From contig NZ_CP025030.1 of assembly GCF_002812705.1 (NCBI RefSeq), positions 4,092,001 to 4,156,000 on the forward strand: a DNA stretch of 64,000 nt, given 5' to 3'. The notes beneath the pieces are model-generated. The model saw only the letters and a program-made list of their open reading frames with translations. It did no database searches and had not been told where the DNA came from. Position 1 is the stretch's first letter. Every line of letters starts with the position of its first letter. Positions 44,950 through 54,521 of the stretch are shown here, one piece after another. The stretch is from Achromobacter spanius. GTDB taxonomy: Bacteria > Pseudomonadota > Gammaproteobacteria > Burkholderiales > Burkholderiaceae_B. The translations under genes and the position numbers were made by a program.

Positions 44950-46197
44950 ATGGCACACCGCCCGATGTCCCCCCAAGCCGCCTCCCCCGACAAAGCGCAT
45001 GGTTTGGTGACTGCGCTGGGCATTGGGCAAATCTGTTCGTGGGGCTCGCTGTACTACAGCTTTCCCCTGATCGCTGAGGCCATGGGCGCAGAACTCGGCT
45101 GGAGCAAACCCGATCTTTACGGCGCGGCCACGCTGGGGCTGATGCTGGCGGCGCTGGCTGCCTATCCCGTGGGCGTGGCGGTGGATCGCGGTTATGGCCG
45201 TTGGGTGATGGGGCTGTCTTCCCTGGCGGCCGGCGGCCTGTTGCTGCTTTGGTCGCAGGTGACGTCGCTGCTGGCGTTCTACGTGCTGGTGGGCGGGATC
45301 GGGGCCTTGCAGGCCGCCACGCTGTACGAACCGGCGTTCGCTGTTGTTGCGCGCCGGGTCGGCCCTGGCCATTCACGCGCCGGCATCACCGCGCTGACGT
45401 TGTGGGGCGGGTTCGCCAGCACGGTTTTCATTCCGCTGGTGCAATGGCTGTTGAACCATTGGGGTTGGCGCGAGGCGCTGATGGCGCTGGCGGCGGTCAA
45501 TGTGCTGATCTGTGCCAGCGCCTATCTGCTGTTCATCACGCCCGCGCGTGACGCCAAGCCCGCCAGCGACTTCACGCCGGCGGAAGAGCGCGAACGCAAC
45601 CGCCTGGCGGTGCGGGATGCGTTGCATCGCCCGGTTTTCTGGGCCTTGCTGGTGTCCTTGACGGCATATGCGGCGATGTTCTCGGCCTTCACCTTCCATA
45701 TGTATCCCCTGCTGCGCGAACGCGGCATCGATACGGCATCGGTGGTGCAAGCCATTGCGCTGATCGGCCCGGCCCAGGTTGCGGGGCGGATCGTGATCAG
45801 CCTGTTCGCGGCGCGGGCCTCGATGCGCGCGGTCGGCACGGCGGTCGTCACGATTTTTCCGCTGGCCTTTGGCGCGCTTGCCTTCCTGCGCGCCGACTTC
45901 CTGACCGTGGCGGCGGTGTGCGTGGTGTATGGCGCGGCCAATGGCATTTTCACGATCGTGCGCGGCATGGTGGTACCCGAAATGCTGAGCCGCCACGCCT
46001 ATGGGGCGATCAATGGCTTGCTGACCGTGCCCATGACCTTTGCCCGAGCCGCCGCGCCGATGGGCGCCGCCGCCTTGTGGGCGGTGGGTTCCTCTTACGA
46101 CGCGGTGCTGGCCGCCATCGTGGCGGTGGCGGTTGTACTGGCCGCGGGCTTTTGGCTGGCCGCCTGGATCAGCCGCCCCAGGCTTCAATTGATTTGA
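44950..46197 (+). CDS. Major facilitator transporter in the ars operon
   Basis: A 415-residue MFS protein with 12 helices; first helix region GLVTALGIGQICSWGSLYYS, A-motif-like loop VAVDRGYGRWVMG. Found inside arsC-arsH, so likely an arsenical exporter, perhaps of the ArsK type, although sequence alone does not fix the substrate. The start may also be Met6 (MSPQAASPD). It is followed 24 bp on by arsH. Confidence 0.85.
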   Translation: MAHRPMSPQAASPDKAHGLVTALGIGQICSWGSLYYSFPLIAEAMGAELGWSKPDLYGAATLGLMLAALAAYPVGVAVDRGYGRWVMGLSSLAAGGLLLLWSQVTSLLAFYVLVGGIGALQAATLYEPAFAVVARRVGPGHSRAGITALTLWGGFASTVFIPLVQWLLNHWGWREALMALAAVNVLICASAYLLFITPARDAKPASDFTPAEERERNRLAVRDALHRPVFWALLVSLTAYAAMFSAFTFHMYPLLRERGIDTASVVQAIALIGPAQVAGRIVISLFAARASMRAVGTAVVTIFPLAFGALAFLRADFLTVAAVCVVYGAANGIFTIVRGMVVPEMLSRHAYGAINGLLTVPMTFARAAAPMGAAALWAVGSSYDAVLAAIVAVAVVLAAGFWLAAWISRPRLQLI

Positions 46198-46221
46198 GTA
46201 ATTTGAGTAGAGAGTCTTGCA

Positions 46222-46989
46222 ATGACGACGTATTCCTCCCCTTCCAACCCCTCCTCCGCCGAGTGGGACCTGCCCAGCCTGGACGATGCCTTGCTGGATG
46301 TGCCCAGCCACGAAAAGCTGGCGCTGGAAAGCGGTGCCACGCACCCGCCGCGCATCCTGCTGCTGTACGGCTCCCTGCGCGAGCGTTCGTATAGCCGCCT
46401 GCTGACCGAAGAAGCCGCGCGCATCCTGACGCGGCTGGGCGCGGAAACCCGCATCTTCGACCCGCGTGGCCTGCCGCTGCCCGATGGCGCGCCCGCCGAT
46501 CATCCCAAGGTGGCGGAATTGCGCGCGCTGTCGCTGTGGTCCGAAGGGCAAGTCTGGTGCAGCCCGGAACGGCACGGCACACTGACCGGCGTGTTCAAGA
46601 GCCAGATTGACTGGCTGCCCCTGGAAAGCGGCAGCGTGCGCCCCACGCAAGGCCGCACGCTGGCCGTCATGCAGGTATCGGGCGGGTCGCAATCCTTTAA
46701 CGCGGTTAACGCCCTGCGCGTGCTGGGCCGATGGATGCGGATGGTGACCATACCCAACCAGTCGTCCGTGGCCAAGGCGTTCCAGGAATTCGACGAGTCC
46801 GGGCGCATGAAGCCGTCGTCCTACTACGACCGGGTGGTCGACGTGATGGAAGAGCTAATCAAGTTCACCCTGCTGGTGCGCGACCGCAGCGATTACCTGA
46901 CCGACCGGTATAGCGAACGCAAGGGCATGGCGCAAGAAGCCGCGCGCCTGGCGCGCGCGGCGATGGACCACGAAACGGTTGCGCCGTAG
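46222..46989 (+). CDS. arsH: ArsH, NADPH-dependent FMN reductase
   Basis: A 255-residue flavoprotein. FMN-binding [19 protein letters not shown] (~47-65), [19 protein letters not shown], and [14 protein letters not shown]. ArsH oxidises trivalent organoarsenicals or reduces flavins and quinones, protecting against methylarsenite. N-terminal ~40 residues extend beyond the flavodoxin fold, as usual in this family. Last gene of the ars operon; no clear terminator, but an imperfect GC palindrome is at 47017-47030. Confidence 0.92.
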   Translation: MTTYSSPSNPSSAEWDLPSLDDALLDVPSHEKLALESGATHPPRILLLYGSLRERSYSRLLTEEAARILTRLGAETRIFDPRGLPLPDGAPADHPKVAELRALSLWSEGQVWCSPERHGTLTGVFKSQIDWLPLESGSVRPTQGRTLAVMQVSGGSQSFNAVNALRVLGRWMRMVTIPNQSSVAKAFQEFDESGRMKPSSYYDRVVDVMEELIKFTLLVRDRSDYLTDRYSERKGMAQEAARLARAAMDHETVAP

Positions 46990-47049
46990 CCGTTGCGCGG
47001 CATGCGGCGGCGCGCGGGTTGGCGCCAGCCGTCCAGGCTTCTTTTGGCT

Positions 47050-47865
47050 TCACGCGCGAAACCGCCGTCGGCCGGGATCCGGCCTGGGCACCGCCGCGAT
47101 CAGGTCCCGGGTATAGCCTTCGACAGGCGCCTCGAATATCTGATCGCACTCGCCCTCTTCAATCAGCTCGCCCGCGGCCATGATCGCGACCCGGTCCGCA
47201 ATGTGCCGGACCACGCCCAGGTCATGCGAAATGAACAGGTAGGTCAAGCCCTTTTCCGCCTGCAGATCGGCCAGCAGGTCCAGGACCTGTGCCTTGACCG
47301 ACACGTCCAGCGCCGACACGGCTTCGTCCGCGACGATAAAGCGCGGTTCCAGCGCCAATGCACGGGCAATCGCGATGCGCTGGCGCTGTCCGCCTGAAAA
47401 CTGATGGGGAAAGCGCTTGGCGTGGTCGGATTGCAGGCCGACGCGCGCAAGCAGACCAAGCATCCGCGCGTGCCGTTCCTCCGGTGTGTAGAGATTGTGA
47501 ATGACCATGCCGTCCATGATCGCTTCGCCCACTGTACGGCGCGGATTCAAGCTGGAGTACGGGTCCTGGAATATCGTTTGCACCTGGCGTCGAAACGACA
47601 GCAGGGATGCGCCCGACAGTTGCCGCACGTCATGCCCGGCCAAGCGGATCTTGCCTGTAGAGGGCCGGACCAGGCCCGCGATGCAACGTCCCAGCGTGCT
47701 CTTTCCCGAACCGGATTCCCCCACCAGCGCCAGCGTGGTACCAGCCGCGATCGACAGGTTGACGCCGCGCACCGCCTGCACCACCCGAGTCGGCTTGCCC
47801 AGGAACGCGCGGGCCACGACGTAGTCCTTCGTGACGCCTTCGGCTTGCAGGATAAGTTCGGTCAT
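47050..47865 (-). CDS. Peptide-type ABC importer, ATPase F
   Basis: A 271-residue ABC ATPase of the DppF/OppF type. Walker A GESGSGKSTLGRCI, signature SGGQRQRIAIARA, Walker B FIVADEAVSALDVS, and the family C-terminal region VEGYTRDLIAAVP that in these importers follows the H-loop. Powers uptake of dipeptides, oligopeptides or related solutes. Last gene of the importer operon; its start overlaps the D-type ATPase stop (ATGA). Confidence 0.9.
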   Translation of the reverse strand: MTELILQAEGVTKDYVVARAFLGKPTRVVQAVRGVNLSIAAGTTLALVGESGSGKSTLGRCIAGLVRPSTGKIRLAGHDVRQLSGASLLSFRRQVQTIFQDPYSSLNPRRTVGEAIMDGMVIHNLYTPEERHARMLGLLARVGLQSDHAKRFPHQFSGGQRQRIAIARALALEPRFIVADEAVSALDVSVKAQVLDLLADLQAEKGLTYLFISHDLGVVRHIADRVAIMAAGELIEEGECDQIFEAPVEGYTRDLIAAVPRPDPGRRRFRA

Positions 47866-48731
47866 CGCGGCGCTCCTTGTACGATGGGGCGGGCAGGCGC
47901 AAGGCGCCGCGCGGGGTCGCGAGGCGCGTCCACATTGGGCACCGCCGCCAGCAAGGCTTGGGTATAGGGATGTCGGGGATTATGGAAAATCCGCGCAACG
48001 TCGCCCTCCTCGACCACCCTGCCCGCCTGCATGACGACCACCTGATCTGCGATCTCGGCCACCACGCCCAAGTCATGCGTAATGAACAGCACCGCCGCCC
48101 CGGTTTCCGCTTGCATGGAGAACAGCAGTTGCAGCACCTGCGCCTGTACGGTGACGTCCAGCGCCGTTGTCGGTTCGTCGGCGATGATCAGTTTGGGCGT
48201 GAGCGCGCAGGCGATGGCAATCATGATGCGCTGGCGCATGCCACCCGACAGTTCGTGGGGATATGCTTTTGCGCGCTGCGCCGGGTCGCGGATGCCAACA
48301 CGGTCCATCAATGCCACCGCGCGGTCCCAGGCCCGCTTGCGACTGATGCCCGCTTCGTGGATGCGCAGCACTTCGGCAATCTGGTCGGCCACACTGCGCC
48401 CGGGGTTCAGCGCCGTCATGGGTTCCTGGAACACCATGGCGATGTCCTTGCCGCGCAGCGCGTCCATGTCGGTATCCGAGGCGCGCAACAGGTCGTGGCC
48501 GTCAAACCGAAGTTCGTCCGCCGCGACGCGGCCAGGCGGGTCGACCAGCCCCATCAAGGAAAAGCCCGTAACGGATTTGCCTGAGCCCGACTCGCCCACC
48601 AGGCAGACGACTTCGCCGCGGTGTACGGTCAGGTCCACTCCCCTGACCGCGGCGACCACACCCTGGGCCGTATCGAAGTTGACGCTCAGGTTGCGAACCG
48701 TCAGCAGGGCTTCTTCGGCATCTCGGTTCAT
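47862..48731 (-). CDS. Peptide-type ABC importer, ATPase D
   Basis: A 289-residue DppD/OppD-like ATPase. Walker A GESGSGKSVTGFSL, MVFQEPMTALNP (Q-loop), signature LSGGMRQRIMIA, Walker B LIIADEPTTALDVT and the C-terminal HPYTQALLAAVPN. The ATG start overlaps the permease stop by 4 bp (ATGA); a longer frame upstream is inside the permease gene. Pairs with the F-type ATPase as a heterodimer. Confidence 0.9.
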   Translation of the reverse strand: MNRDAEEALLTVRNLSVNFDTAQGVVAAVRGVDLTVHRGEVVCLVGESGSGKSVTGFSLMGLVDPPGRVAADELRFDGHDLLRASDTDMDALRGKDIAMVFQEPMTALNPGRSVADQIAEVLRIHEAGISRKRAWDRAVALMDRVGIRDPAQRAKAYPHELSGGMRQRIMIAIACALTPKLIIADEPTTALDVTVQAQVLQLLFSMQAETGAAVLFITHDLGVVAEIADQVVVMQAGRVVEEGDVARIFHNPRHPYTQALLAAVPNVDAPRDPARRLAPARPIVQGAPR

Positions 48732-49558
48732 CGTTGCAGCTCCGGGTTCAGCACATCTTGCAGCCAGTCGCCCAGCACGTTGACCGCAAGCACGGTAAAG
48801 AACAGCGCCAGCGCCGGCACCATTACGGGCCAGGGGTTCGTATACAGATAGTCCTTCAGCGAGCCGACCATCTGCCCCCATGACGGCACCGGCGGCCTGA
48901 CGCCCAGGCCCAGGAAGCTCAGGCCCGCTTCCAGCAGCATCGCGAACGAAAACGTGAAGGACGCCTGCACCGCGATGATCGAACGCATGTTGGGCAGCAC
49001 CTCATGCCAGATGATCCAGCCGCTGCCGGCGCCCAGCGAACTGGCGGCCAGCACGTGTTCGCGGGCCCGAATACCGCGCGCCACGCCCCAGGTGACCCGG
49101 GCGAACTGCGGCGCGTAGAGCACGCCGATGGTCGCGACCAGTGTGGGCAGATTGCCGCCGATGAACGCCAGCACGACCAGCGCCACGAAAATCTCGGGCA
49201 GGGATACAAAGACGTCCACCACGCGGATGGCGGCGGCCTCCGCGCGCCGGCCCAGGAACGCCACGCCCACGCCGGTAGCCACGCCCAGAACGCCCGCCAA
49301 CACGACGGCGGCGGCTGCCACAGTTAGCGACACGCGAGCGCCGTACACGGCTCGCGACAGCAGGTCGCGTCCCAGTTCATCGGTGCCCAGCCAATGCTTC
49401 CACGACGGCGAAGACAGCAGGTTGGCGGCGTCGATCTGATACGGATCAGCCAGGCCCAGCAATGGGCCGAAGGCGGCGCACGCCACCAGTAGGATCAAAA
49501 ACCCAAGCGCCAGGCGGACGGAAGCGCCACCGGAATACGTTCGTAGCGATGCAATCAT
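48728..49558 (-). CDS. Peptide-type ABC importer, permease C
   Basis: A 276-residue DppC-like permease with about six helices. Conserved HWLGTDELGRDLLSR near the N-terminus, AASSLGAGSGWIIWHEVLPN (EAA loop) and EAGLSFLGLGVRPPVPSWG. Lies in the inner membrane and forms a heterodimer with the B permease. ATGA overlaps on both sides show tight coupling in the operon. Confidence 0.9.
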   Translation of the reverse strand: MIASLRTYSGGASVRLALGFLILLVACAAFGPLLGLADPYQIDAANLLSSPSWKHWLGTDELGRDLLSRAVYGARVSLTVAAAAVVLAGVLGVATGVGVAFLGRRAEAAAIRVVDVFVSLPEIFVALVVLAFIGGNLPTLVATIGVLYAPQFARVTWGVARGIRAREHVLAASSLGAGSGWIIWHEVLPNMRSIIAVQASFTFSFAMLLEAGLSFLGLGVRPPVPSWGQMVGSLKDYLYTNPWPVMVPALALFFTVLAVNVLGDWLQDVLNPELQR

Positions 49559-50511
49559 GTGGATGGCCTGCGGATGCGGGGGTCAACCAAGCCCTGCGCC
49601 AGGTCGATGACCAGGCTGATCAGGATGAAGATGGCAAAAATGGCCAGCAGGCAGCCCTGAATGACGGGGTAGTCGCGCGAAAATGCAGCGCTGACCAGCA
49701 AGGAACTCAAGCCAGGCCAGTCGAACAGCGCTTCGATAATGACCGTGCCGCCCAGCAAGTTGCCCGCCCGGATGCCAACAATGGCAATCACGGGCACCAG
49801 CGCATTGGGCAGCGCGTGCCGGAAGATGGCCTTGCCGCGCGGCAGCCCTTTGGCGCGGGCCAGCTTGACGTAGTCACGCCCCATCACGTCCGCCAGGCTG
49901 GCGCGGGTCATGCGGGCCACGACGCCCATGAAGTTCAAGCCGATGGTCAGGGCCGGCAGGATCAGCGCCAGGCAATGCTGCAGCGGATCGTCGCCGAACG
50001 GCACGAAGCCCGACGACGGCAGCCAGCCCAGCCCCAGGCTGAAGACCAGCACCAGCACAATGCCCAGCACGAACACCGGCGCGGAGAATCCAGCCACGGC
50101 CAGCACTGATGCCGCCACCCCCGCCAGCCGGCCCCGGGCGCGCGCCGCGATGACCCCCAAGGGCACGCCCAGCAGCACGGCCACCAGCAGGCCGACGCCG
50201 ATCAATTCAAGGCTGCGTGGAATGCGCCGCGCCAGCTCGTTGGCCACGGGTTCGCCGGTGCGTAGCGACACGCCCAGGTCGCCGTGCGCCAAGGCCCCCG
50301 CCCAGTGCGTGAACTGCGTGGCCAGAGGCAGGTCCAGGCCTAGCTGAGCCCGCACGCGGGCCACGGCCTCCGGGTCGCTGCCGGCCTGGTCGCCCAGCAT
50401 GATGGCAACCGGGTCGCCGGGCAGCAGATGGATGGCGATGAACACCACGCCCGTCGCCAGCGCCAGCGTGATCAGCGCCGAGGACAGCCGTCTTAGCAGG
50501 AAAGGCAGCAT
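49555..50511 (-). CDS. Peptide-type ABC importer, permease B
   Basis: A 318-residue DppB-like permease with six or seven helices. N-terminal LLRRLSSALITLALATGVVF and LLPGDPVAIMLG are typical; EAA loop ARAKGLPRGKAIFRHALPN; C-terminal VIQGCLLAIFAIFILISLVID. It starts 10 bp after the receptor gene. The family name is secure, the imported solute is not. Confidence 0.9.
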   Translation of the reverse strand: MLPFLLRRLSSALITLALATGVVFIAIHLLPGDPVAIMLGDQAGSDPEAVARVRAQLGLDLPLATQFTHWAGALAHGDLGVSLRTGEPVANELARRIPRSLELIGVGLLVAVLLGVPLGVIAARARGRLAGVAASVLAVAGFSAPVFVLGIVLVLVFSLGLGWLPSSGFVPFGDDPLQHCLALILPALTIGLNFMGVVARMTRASLADVMGRDYVKLARAKGLPRGKAIFRHALPNALVPVIAIVGIRAGNLLGGTVIIEALFDWPGLSSLLVSAAFSRDYPVIQGCLLAIFAIFILISLVIDLAQGLVDPRIRRPST

Positions 50512-50521
50512 GCCGATGCGC

Positions 50522-52075
50522 TCAGTTCAGCCACATGGTGGGCAGCGAAATACCCGGGCTGCTTTCGCTCAGCGCTCCGCCCAATTGCGTGTACCCGCGC
50601 ACCTTGCGCAGATAGCCTTGCGCCTGTTCACGCCAGTTGACGAAGGCCCAGGGGCTGGTCTCCAGAATGCGTTTTTCCACTTGTGCATAGACCGGTTGGC
50701 GCGCCTTCGGGTCCGTCAACGCGCGGCCTTCGGCCAGCAGTTTTTCCAGTTCGGGGTCACGGTAGCCGATGGGTTTGGCCCAGTAGCTGGAATCGCCGCC
50801 CAAGTAATAGGCATAGGCGTCGGGGTCGGGCAGTTTGACCGACACGCCGTAGATCATGGATTCATAATCGCCGCGATTCTTGCGTTCCACCAAGGTGGCC
50901 CACTCCACCGGTTCCAGCTTCAGGTTGATGCCGGCTTCCTTCAGGTTGGCCTGCACCACTTGCGCCATGGTCGTGTAGATGCCCAAGCCTTGGAACACCA
51001 CCATCGAGGCATCGAGCCCGTTGGGGTAGCCGGCCTCGGCCAGCAGCGCCCGCGCCTGCTTGACGTCGCGCTTGTAGGTGCCGTCCAGCGTCTTGTTGTA
51101 GTACGGCGAGTCCGTGGAAGTCGGGGCGCCGTAGATGGGCTGGCCATGACCGAAGAAGGCGGCCTTGGACACGGCCTCGCGGTCGATGGCGTAGGACACC
51201 GCGCGCCGCACGCGGGCGTCGTCGAACGGCTTTTTGCTGGTGTTGAACCAGACGCTCATGAAGGCCCCGCCCGCCATGTCGATCTTCATGCCGGCGTTGC
51301 GCCGCAAGACGTCGATGTCCTTCCAGGGCACGAAATCAATCATGTCCAGTGATCCGCTGCGCAGCGCATTGACGCGGGCATCGTCACTTTTGATCATGCG
51401 GAAATCTACGGCGTCCAGATACGGTTGTCCGGCCACAAAGTAAGCGGGATTGCGGGCCAGGCTGGCGCGCACGGCGGGTTCGTAGGCCTTGAGCTGGAAT
51501 GGGCCGGTGCCGTTGGCGGCAAGCTTCAGGTTGGCGCCGCCTTCCACCCACTTGCGCGACACGATGGCCGCCTCGGGCAAGGCCAGCACGCCCAGCAACG
51601 TGGCGTCGGCCGACGGCTTTTCAACCTTGATGGTGGCCGGGTCCACAACCGTGACGGTCATGCCCAGCAGGTTGGCGCGCAGCGTGGCGCCGGTGGCCGG
51701 GTCCAGGATGCGGTCCAGCGAATACTTCACGTCGTCAGCAGTGACCGGCGTGCCGTCCTGGAATTTCACGTTCGGGCGCAAGTGGAAGATGATGCTGCGC
51801 GCATCGGGCTGTTCCCAGCGTTCGGCCAGACGCGGCACGACGGCGCCGGTCTTGTCGTAGCCCGCCAAGGGGCTGTATAGCGATTCGATCAATACCTTCC
51901 ACGCGCTGCCGCCGTAGACGTGCGGATCCAGAGACACCACTTCGGAGACCGTGCCGTAGCGCAGCGTGCCGCCCTGCTTCGGCGTGTCGGCGGCATGCGC
52001 TCCGGCCGTGAAGGCCACCAGCGCGCAAGCGCCCAGGCGCAGCGCCATCCGGCGCCAGGTTTGTTGCATCGTCAT
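50522..52075 (-). CDS. Peptide-type ABC importer, periplasmic binding protein
   Basis: A 517-residue SBP_bac_5 receptor. Signal peptide to ~28 (GAHA-ADTPKQGG), then the family opening GGTLRYGTVSEVVSLDPHVY. It captures peptides, opines, or peptide-like antibiotics in the periplasm for the downstream permease-ATPase set. Start Met at 52075 has AAGGGGA seven bases upstream; an ATG six codons earlier is also in frame. It follows the class V aminotransferase gene by 49 bp. Confidence 0.9.
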   Translation of the reverse strand: MTMQQTWRRMALRLGACALVAFTAGAHAADTPKQGGTLRYGTVSEVVSLDPHVYGGSAWKVLIESLYSPLAGYDKTGAVVPRLAERWEQPDARSIIFHLRPNVKFQDGTPVTADDVKYSLDRILDPATGATLRANLLGMTVTVVDPATIKVEKPSADATLLGVLALPEAAIVSRKWVEGGANLKLAANGTGPFQLKAYEPAVRASLARNPAYFVAGQPYLDAVDFRMIKSDDARVNALRSGSLDMIDFVPWKDIDVLRRNAGMKIDMAGGAFMSVWFNTSKKPFDDARVRRAVSYAIDREAVSKAAFFGHGQPIYGAPTSTDSPYYNKTLDGTYKRDVKQARALLAEAGYPNGLDASMVVFQGLGIYTTMAQVVQANLKEAGINLKLEPVEWATLVERKNRGDYESMIYGVSVKLPDPDAYAYYLGGDSSYWAKPIGYRDPELEKLLAEGRALTDPKARQPVYAQVEKRILETSPWAFVNWREQAQGYLRKVRGYTQLGGALSESSPGISLPTMWLN

Positions 52076-52124
52076 TGTTTTCCCCTTGCTCATGATGGTT
52101 CGGTTTGCCGGATGCGTGTCCTGG

Positions 52125-53327
52125 TCAGGGCAGCGCCTCGACCAGCCGATCTATTTCACTGGAATCGTTGTAATAGGACGGCGAGATACGCAGGTTGCCG
52201 CCGCGCACCGCCAGGTCGACGCCGGCTTCGCGCAGCCGCATCGACAGGTCTTGGGCATCGTGGCCCGCGTGCTTGAACGACAGATTGCCGGATGCCTCGC
52301 CCGGCGCGCGTGAACTGACGATCTGATAGCCTTTTTTCTGCAAGGCCTGGCTGGCGTAGTCGGTCAGTTCCAGGATGTGCGCTTCAATGCGTGCCGGCGT
52401 CAACGCCAGTTGAATACGGACCGCGGCGTCCAGGCCCCAGATACCGGTGAAATTCGCCAACGCTTCTTCGAAACGGCCGGCATTGGGCCGATATTCCAGC
52501 AGGTAATGCATGTGGTCTTCAGTGCTGTCCACGCTGTGATAGCCCACGCTGGGTGGGTCCAGCAGGCCCAGCACGCTCTTGCGGCAGTAGAAGTAGCCGG
52601 TGCCGATCGGCGCCAACATCCATTTGTGCCCCCCCACCGCCAGGAAGTGGATGCCCAGCCTTTCCACATCCAGTTCCAGGGAACCGGCCCACTGGATGGC
52701 GTCCAGGTTCAGGTATACGCCGCGTTCGTGGCACAGGTTGGACGTGGCCTCCAGGTCTTGCCGAAAACCGTTTGAAAACTGCACCGCGCTGATCGAGACC
52801 AGCCGCGTGCGGTCGTCCATGAGATTGCGGATGTCATCGACGAGGATGCGGCCATTGCGGTTCTTGACCCAGCGTATCGTTACGCCGCGTGCCGCCAGTT
52901 TCATCCAGCAGTACACATTCGAGGGGTATTCGATATCGGCAAGGATAAGGTTGTCGCCGTCGCGCCACGGAAAGCCGTTGGCCACGTTGACCAGCCCTTC
53001 GGTGGTGTTCTTCACATAGGCGATTTCGTCTCGATGAGCGCCGATCAGGCGACCGATGCGTGCCTTGATGGTTTCTTCGGCAAAACGGCACCAGTCGGGA
53101 TAGGCATTGCGCCCGTTGTCGCGCACGTCCTCCATGAAACGGTTCACGGCGGCAACCACCGGCAGGCTTAACGCGCCGATCGATGCGTTGTTCAGATACG
53201 CCCGCCGCTGCTTGATGGGAAACGCTTGCCCGACGTTGCTCCAGTCAAGTTGCTCGATGCCGTTGCGGTCGTCGGGAAAAAGGGAAGCGGGTCCGCCCAG
53301 GGAAACCGCGTTAGCTAGGTTGTTCAC
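52125..53327 (-). CDS. Class V aminotransferase (cysteine desulfurase/isopenicillin epimerase-like)
   Basis: A 400-residue PLP enzyme of fold type I, class V. PLP-binding features: RRAYLNNASIGALS, YVKNTTEGLVNVANG, LNLDAIQWAGSLELD (Asp-x-x-Gln) and the Schiff-base lysine in AVGGHKWMLAP. Reaction could be amino transfer, desulfuration, epimerisation or beta-elimination. First gene of the importer operon, so it probably processes the imported compound. It is divergent from a LysR gene. Confidence 0.87.
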   Translation of the reverse strand: MNNLANAVSLGGPASLFPDDRNGIEQLDWSNVGQAFPIKQRRAYLNNASIGALSLPVVAAVNRFMEDVRDNGRNAYPDWCRFAEETIKARIGRLIGAHRDEIAYVKNTTEGLVNVANGFPWRDGDNLILADIEYPSNVYCWMKLAARGVTIRWVKNRNGRILVDDIRNLMDDRTRLVSISAVQFSNGFRQDLEATSNLCHERGVYLNLDAIQWAGSLELDVERLGIHFLAVGGHKWMLAPIGTGYFYCRKSVLGLLDPPSVGYHSVDSTEDHMHYLLEYRPNAGRFEEALANFTGIWGLDAAVRIQLALTPARIEAHILELTDYASQALQKKGYQIVSSRAPGEASGNLSFKHAGHDAQDLSMRLREAGVDLAVRGGNLRISPSYYNDSSEIDRLVEALP

Positions 53328-53377
53328 GCCGTGCCTCTTTCATTGAAGGTGGGATGATCCTAAGATTGCCGGAATCC

Positions 53378-53409
53378 ATGCGTCAATTTCGTTTGCGGTA
53401 TTGATGCAT
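53378..53409. promoter_or_regulatory. Inverted repeat, candidate LysR operator
   Basis: ATGCGTCAAT-N12-ATTGATGCAT, 10-bp arms with one mismatch, in the 192-bp gap between the aminotransferase operon and lysR. Size and place fit a LysR recognition site. Confidence 0.5.
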
Positions 53410-53519
53410 GCGCTTTTGTAATGGGTTGGGCGTCACGCGACCGCCCGGCCCTATGGAAAGCGCCGGCAGACGGGCTTGCCGTGCGCGTGTGTGTTGTCCC
53501 TACTTCCGGGTTTCTCCCT

Positions 53520-54461
53520 ATGCGATTGAACCGTCTGCAAGCGTTGCGCGCTGTCCTGGAAACCGGAAGCGTGACCGAGGCCGCGCGCCGTATCCACCGA
53601 ACCCAGCCCCAGATCAGCCGCCTGATTTCGGCGCTGGAAGAAGAAGTGGGGTTTTCGCTGTTTCTGCGCCAGGGACGCGGCCTGATTCCCACTCAGGAGT
53701 GCCTGCGTTTCTACGACGGCACCCGGCATATCCTGGCGGGTTTTGAAGAGGTGTCTCGCATTGCCGATTCCATCCGCAATCAGCAGGACGCCTGGCTGCG
53801 CATCCTGACACAGCCCTACTTCGCCTATAGCGTCACGCCCAGCGCCATCGCGGAGTTCTCGCGCAGCCATCCGCGTGTTCGGATATCGCTGGAGGTGCGC
53901 TCGCGCGTGGATGTGGGGTTGTGGATGTCGGGCCAGCAATTCGACCTGGGCCTGGCGGCGTTGCCCATTGATTTTCCGGGCATTCGCTCGCGCCAGTTCG
54001 CCGACGTGCGGCTGGTGATCGCCATGCCGGAAGGCCACCGACTGGCCGCCAAGGCCGTGCTGACGCCGGAAGACATCAAGGACGAGCCTTTCATTGCGCT
54101 GCGCCCGTTCACCCTGCTGCGTCAGCGCACCGACGATCTGATGGAGAAGCATCGCTTGCCCTTGCGCTTGGTCATGGAGACCTCATCGGGTCAATCCGCG
54201 TGCCAGCTCGCGGCGTTGGGCGTGGGGATTGCGTTGGCCGACCCGATTCTGGCGGCCAACGTGCCGGGCATTGTGCTGCGGGACTTTGAACCCCGGCTGA
54301 GCATTCCCTACGGATTTTTGCTGCCCAGCAGTTATGCGCCGTCGGAACAAGCGCGCGAATTCGCGCGCCTGTTTGTCCGCATTGTCAAAGAGACAGCTCC
54401 AGATAGAGTGCAACTGGTCGCGTCGCCGCCCGTGGACGACGACGACGGGCTGCTGGGGTGA
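53520..54461 (+). CDS. LysR family regulator of the ABC/aminotransferase operon
   Basis: A 313-residue LysR regulator: HTH MRLNRLQALRAVLETGSVTE and AARRIHRTQPQISRLISALE, then LysR substrate domain (~90-295). The Met at 53520 is the typical family start; a longer frame upstream lacks homology. Divergent from the aminotransferase operon. C-terminus ends in a stretch of acidic residues (DDDD). Confidence 0.87.
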   Translation: MRLNRLQALRAVLETGSVTEAARRIHRTQPQISRLISALEEEVGFSLFLRQGRGLIPTQECLRFYDGTRHILAGFEEVSRIADSIRNQQDAWLRILTQPYFAYSVTPSAIAEFSRSHPRVRISLEVRSRVDVGLWMSGQQFDLGLAALPIDFPGIRSRQFADVRLVIAMPEGHRLAAKAVLTPEDIKDEPFIALRPFTLLRQRTDDLMEKHRLPLRLVMETSSGQSACQLAALGVGIALADPILAANVPGIVLRDFEPRLSIPYGFLLPSSYAPSEQAREFARLFVRIVKETAPDRVQLVASPPVDDDDGLLG

Positions 54462-54464
54462 AGC

Positions 54465-54497
54465 CGTCGGGTTGAAGCCGCTGACTTCCACCCGACG
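54465..54497. terminator. Bidirectional hairpin between lysR and the Bug gene
   Basis: CGTCGGGT (54465-54472) pairs with ACCCGACG (54490-54497), extended inward by GAAG/CTTC after one mismatch. It occupies the 60-bp convergent gap and should end both transcripts. Confidence 0.55.
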
Positions 54498-54521
54498 CCG
54501 CTGCCCGCGGCCCAAGCCTTC

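Noticed and set aside
47017..47030. GGTTGGCGCCAGCC palindrome after arsH as terminator
   Set aside because: No loop, no T-run and one mismatch; too weak to list as a terminator.
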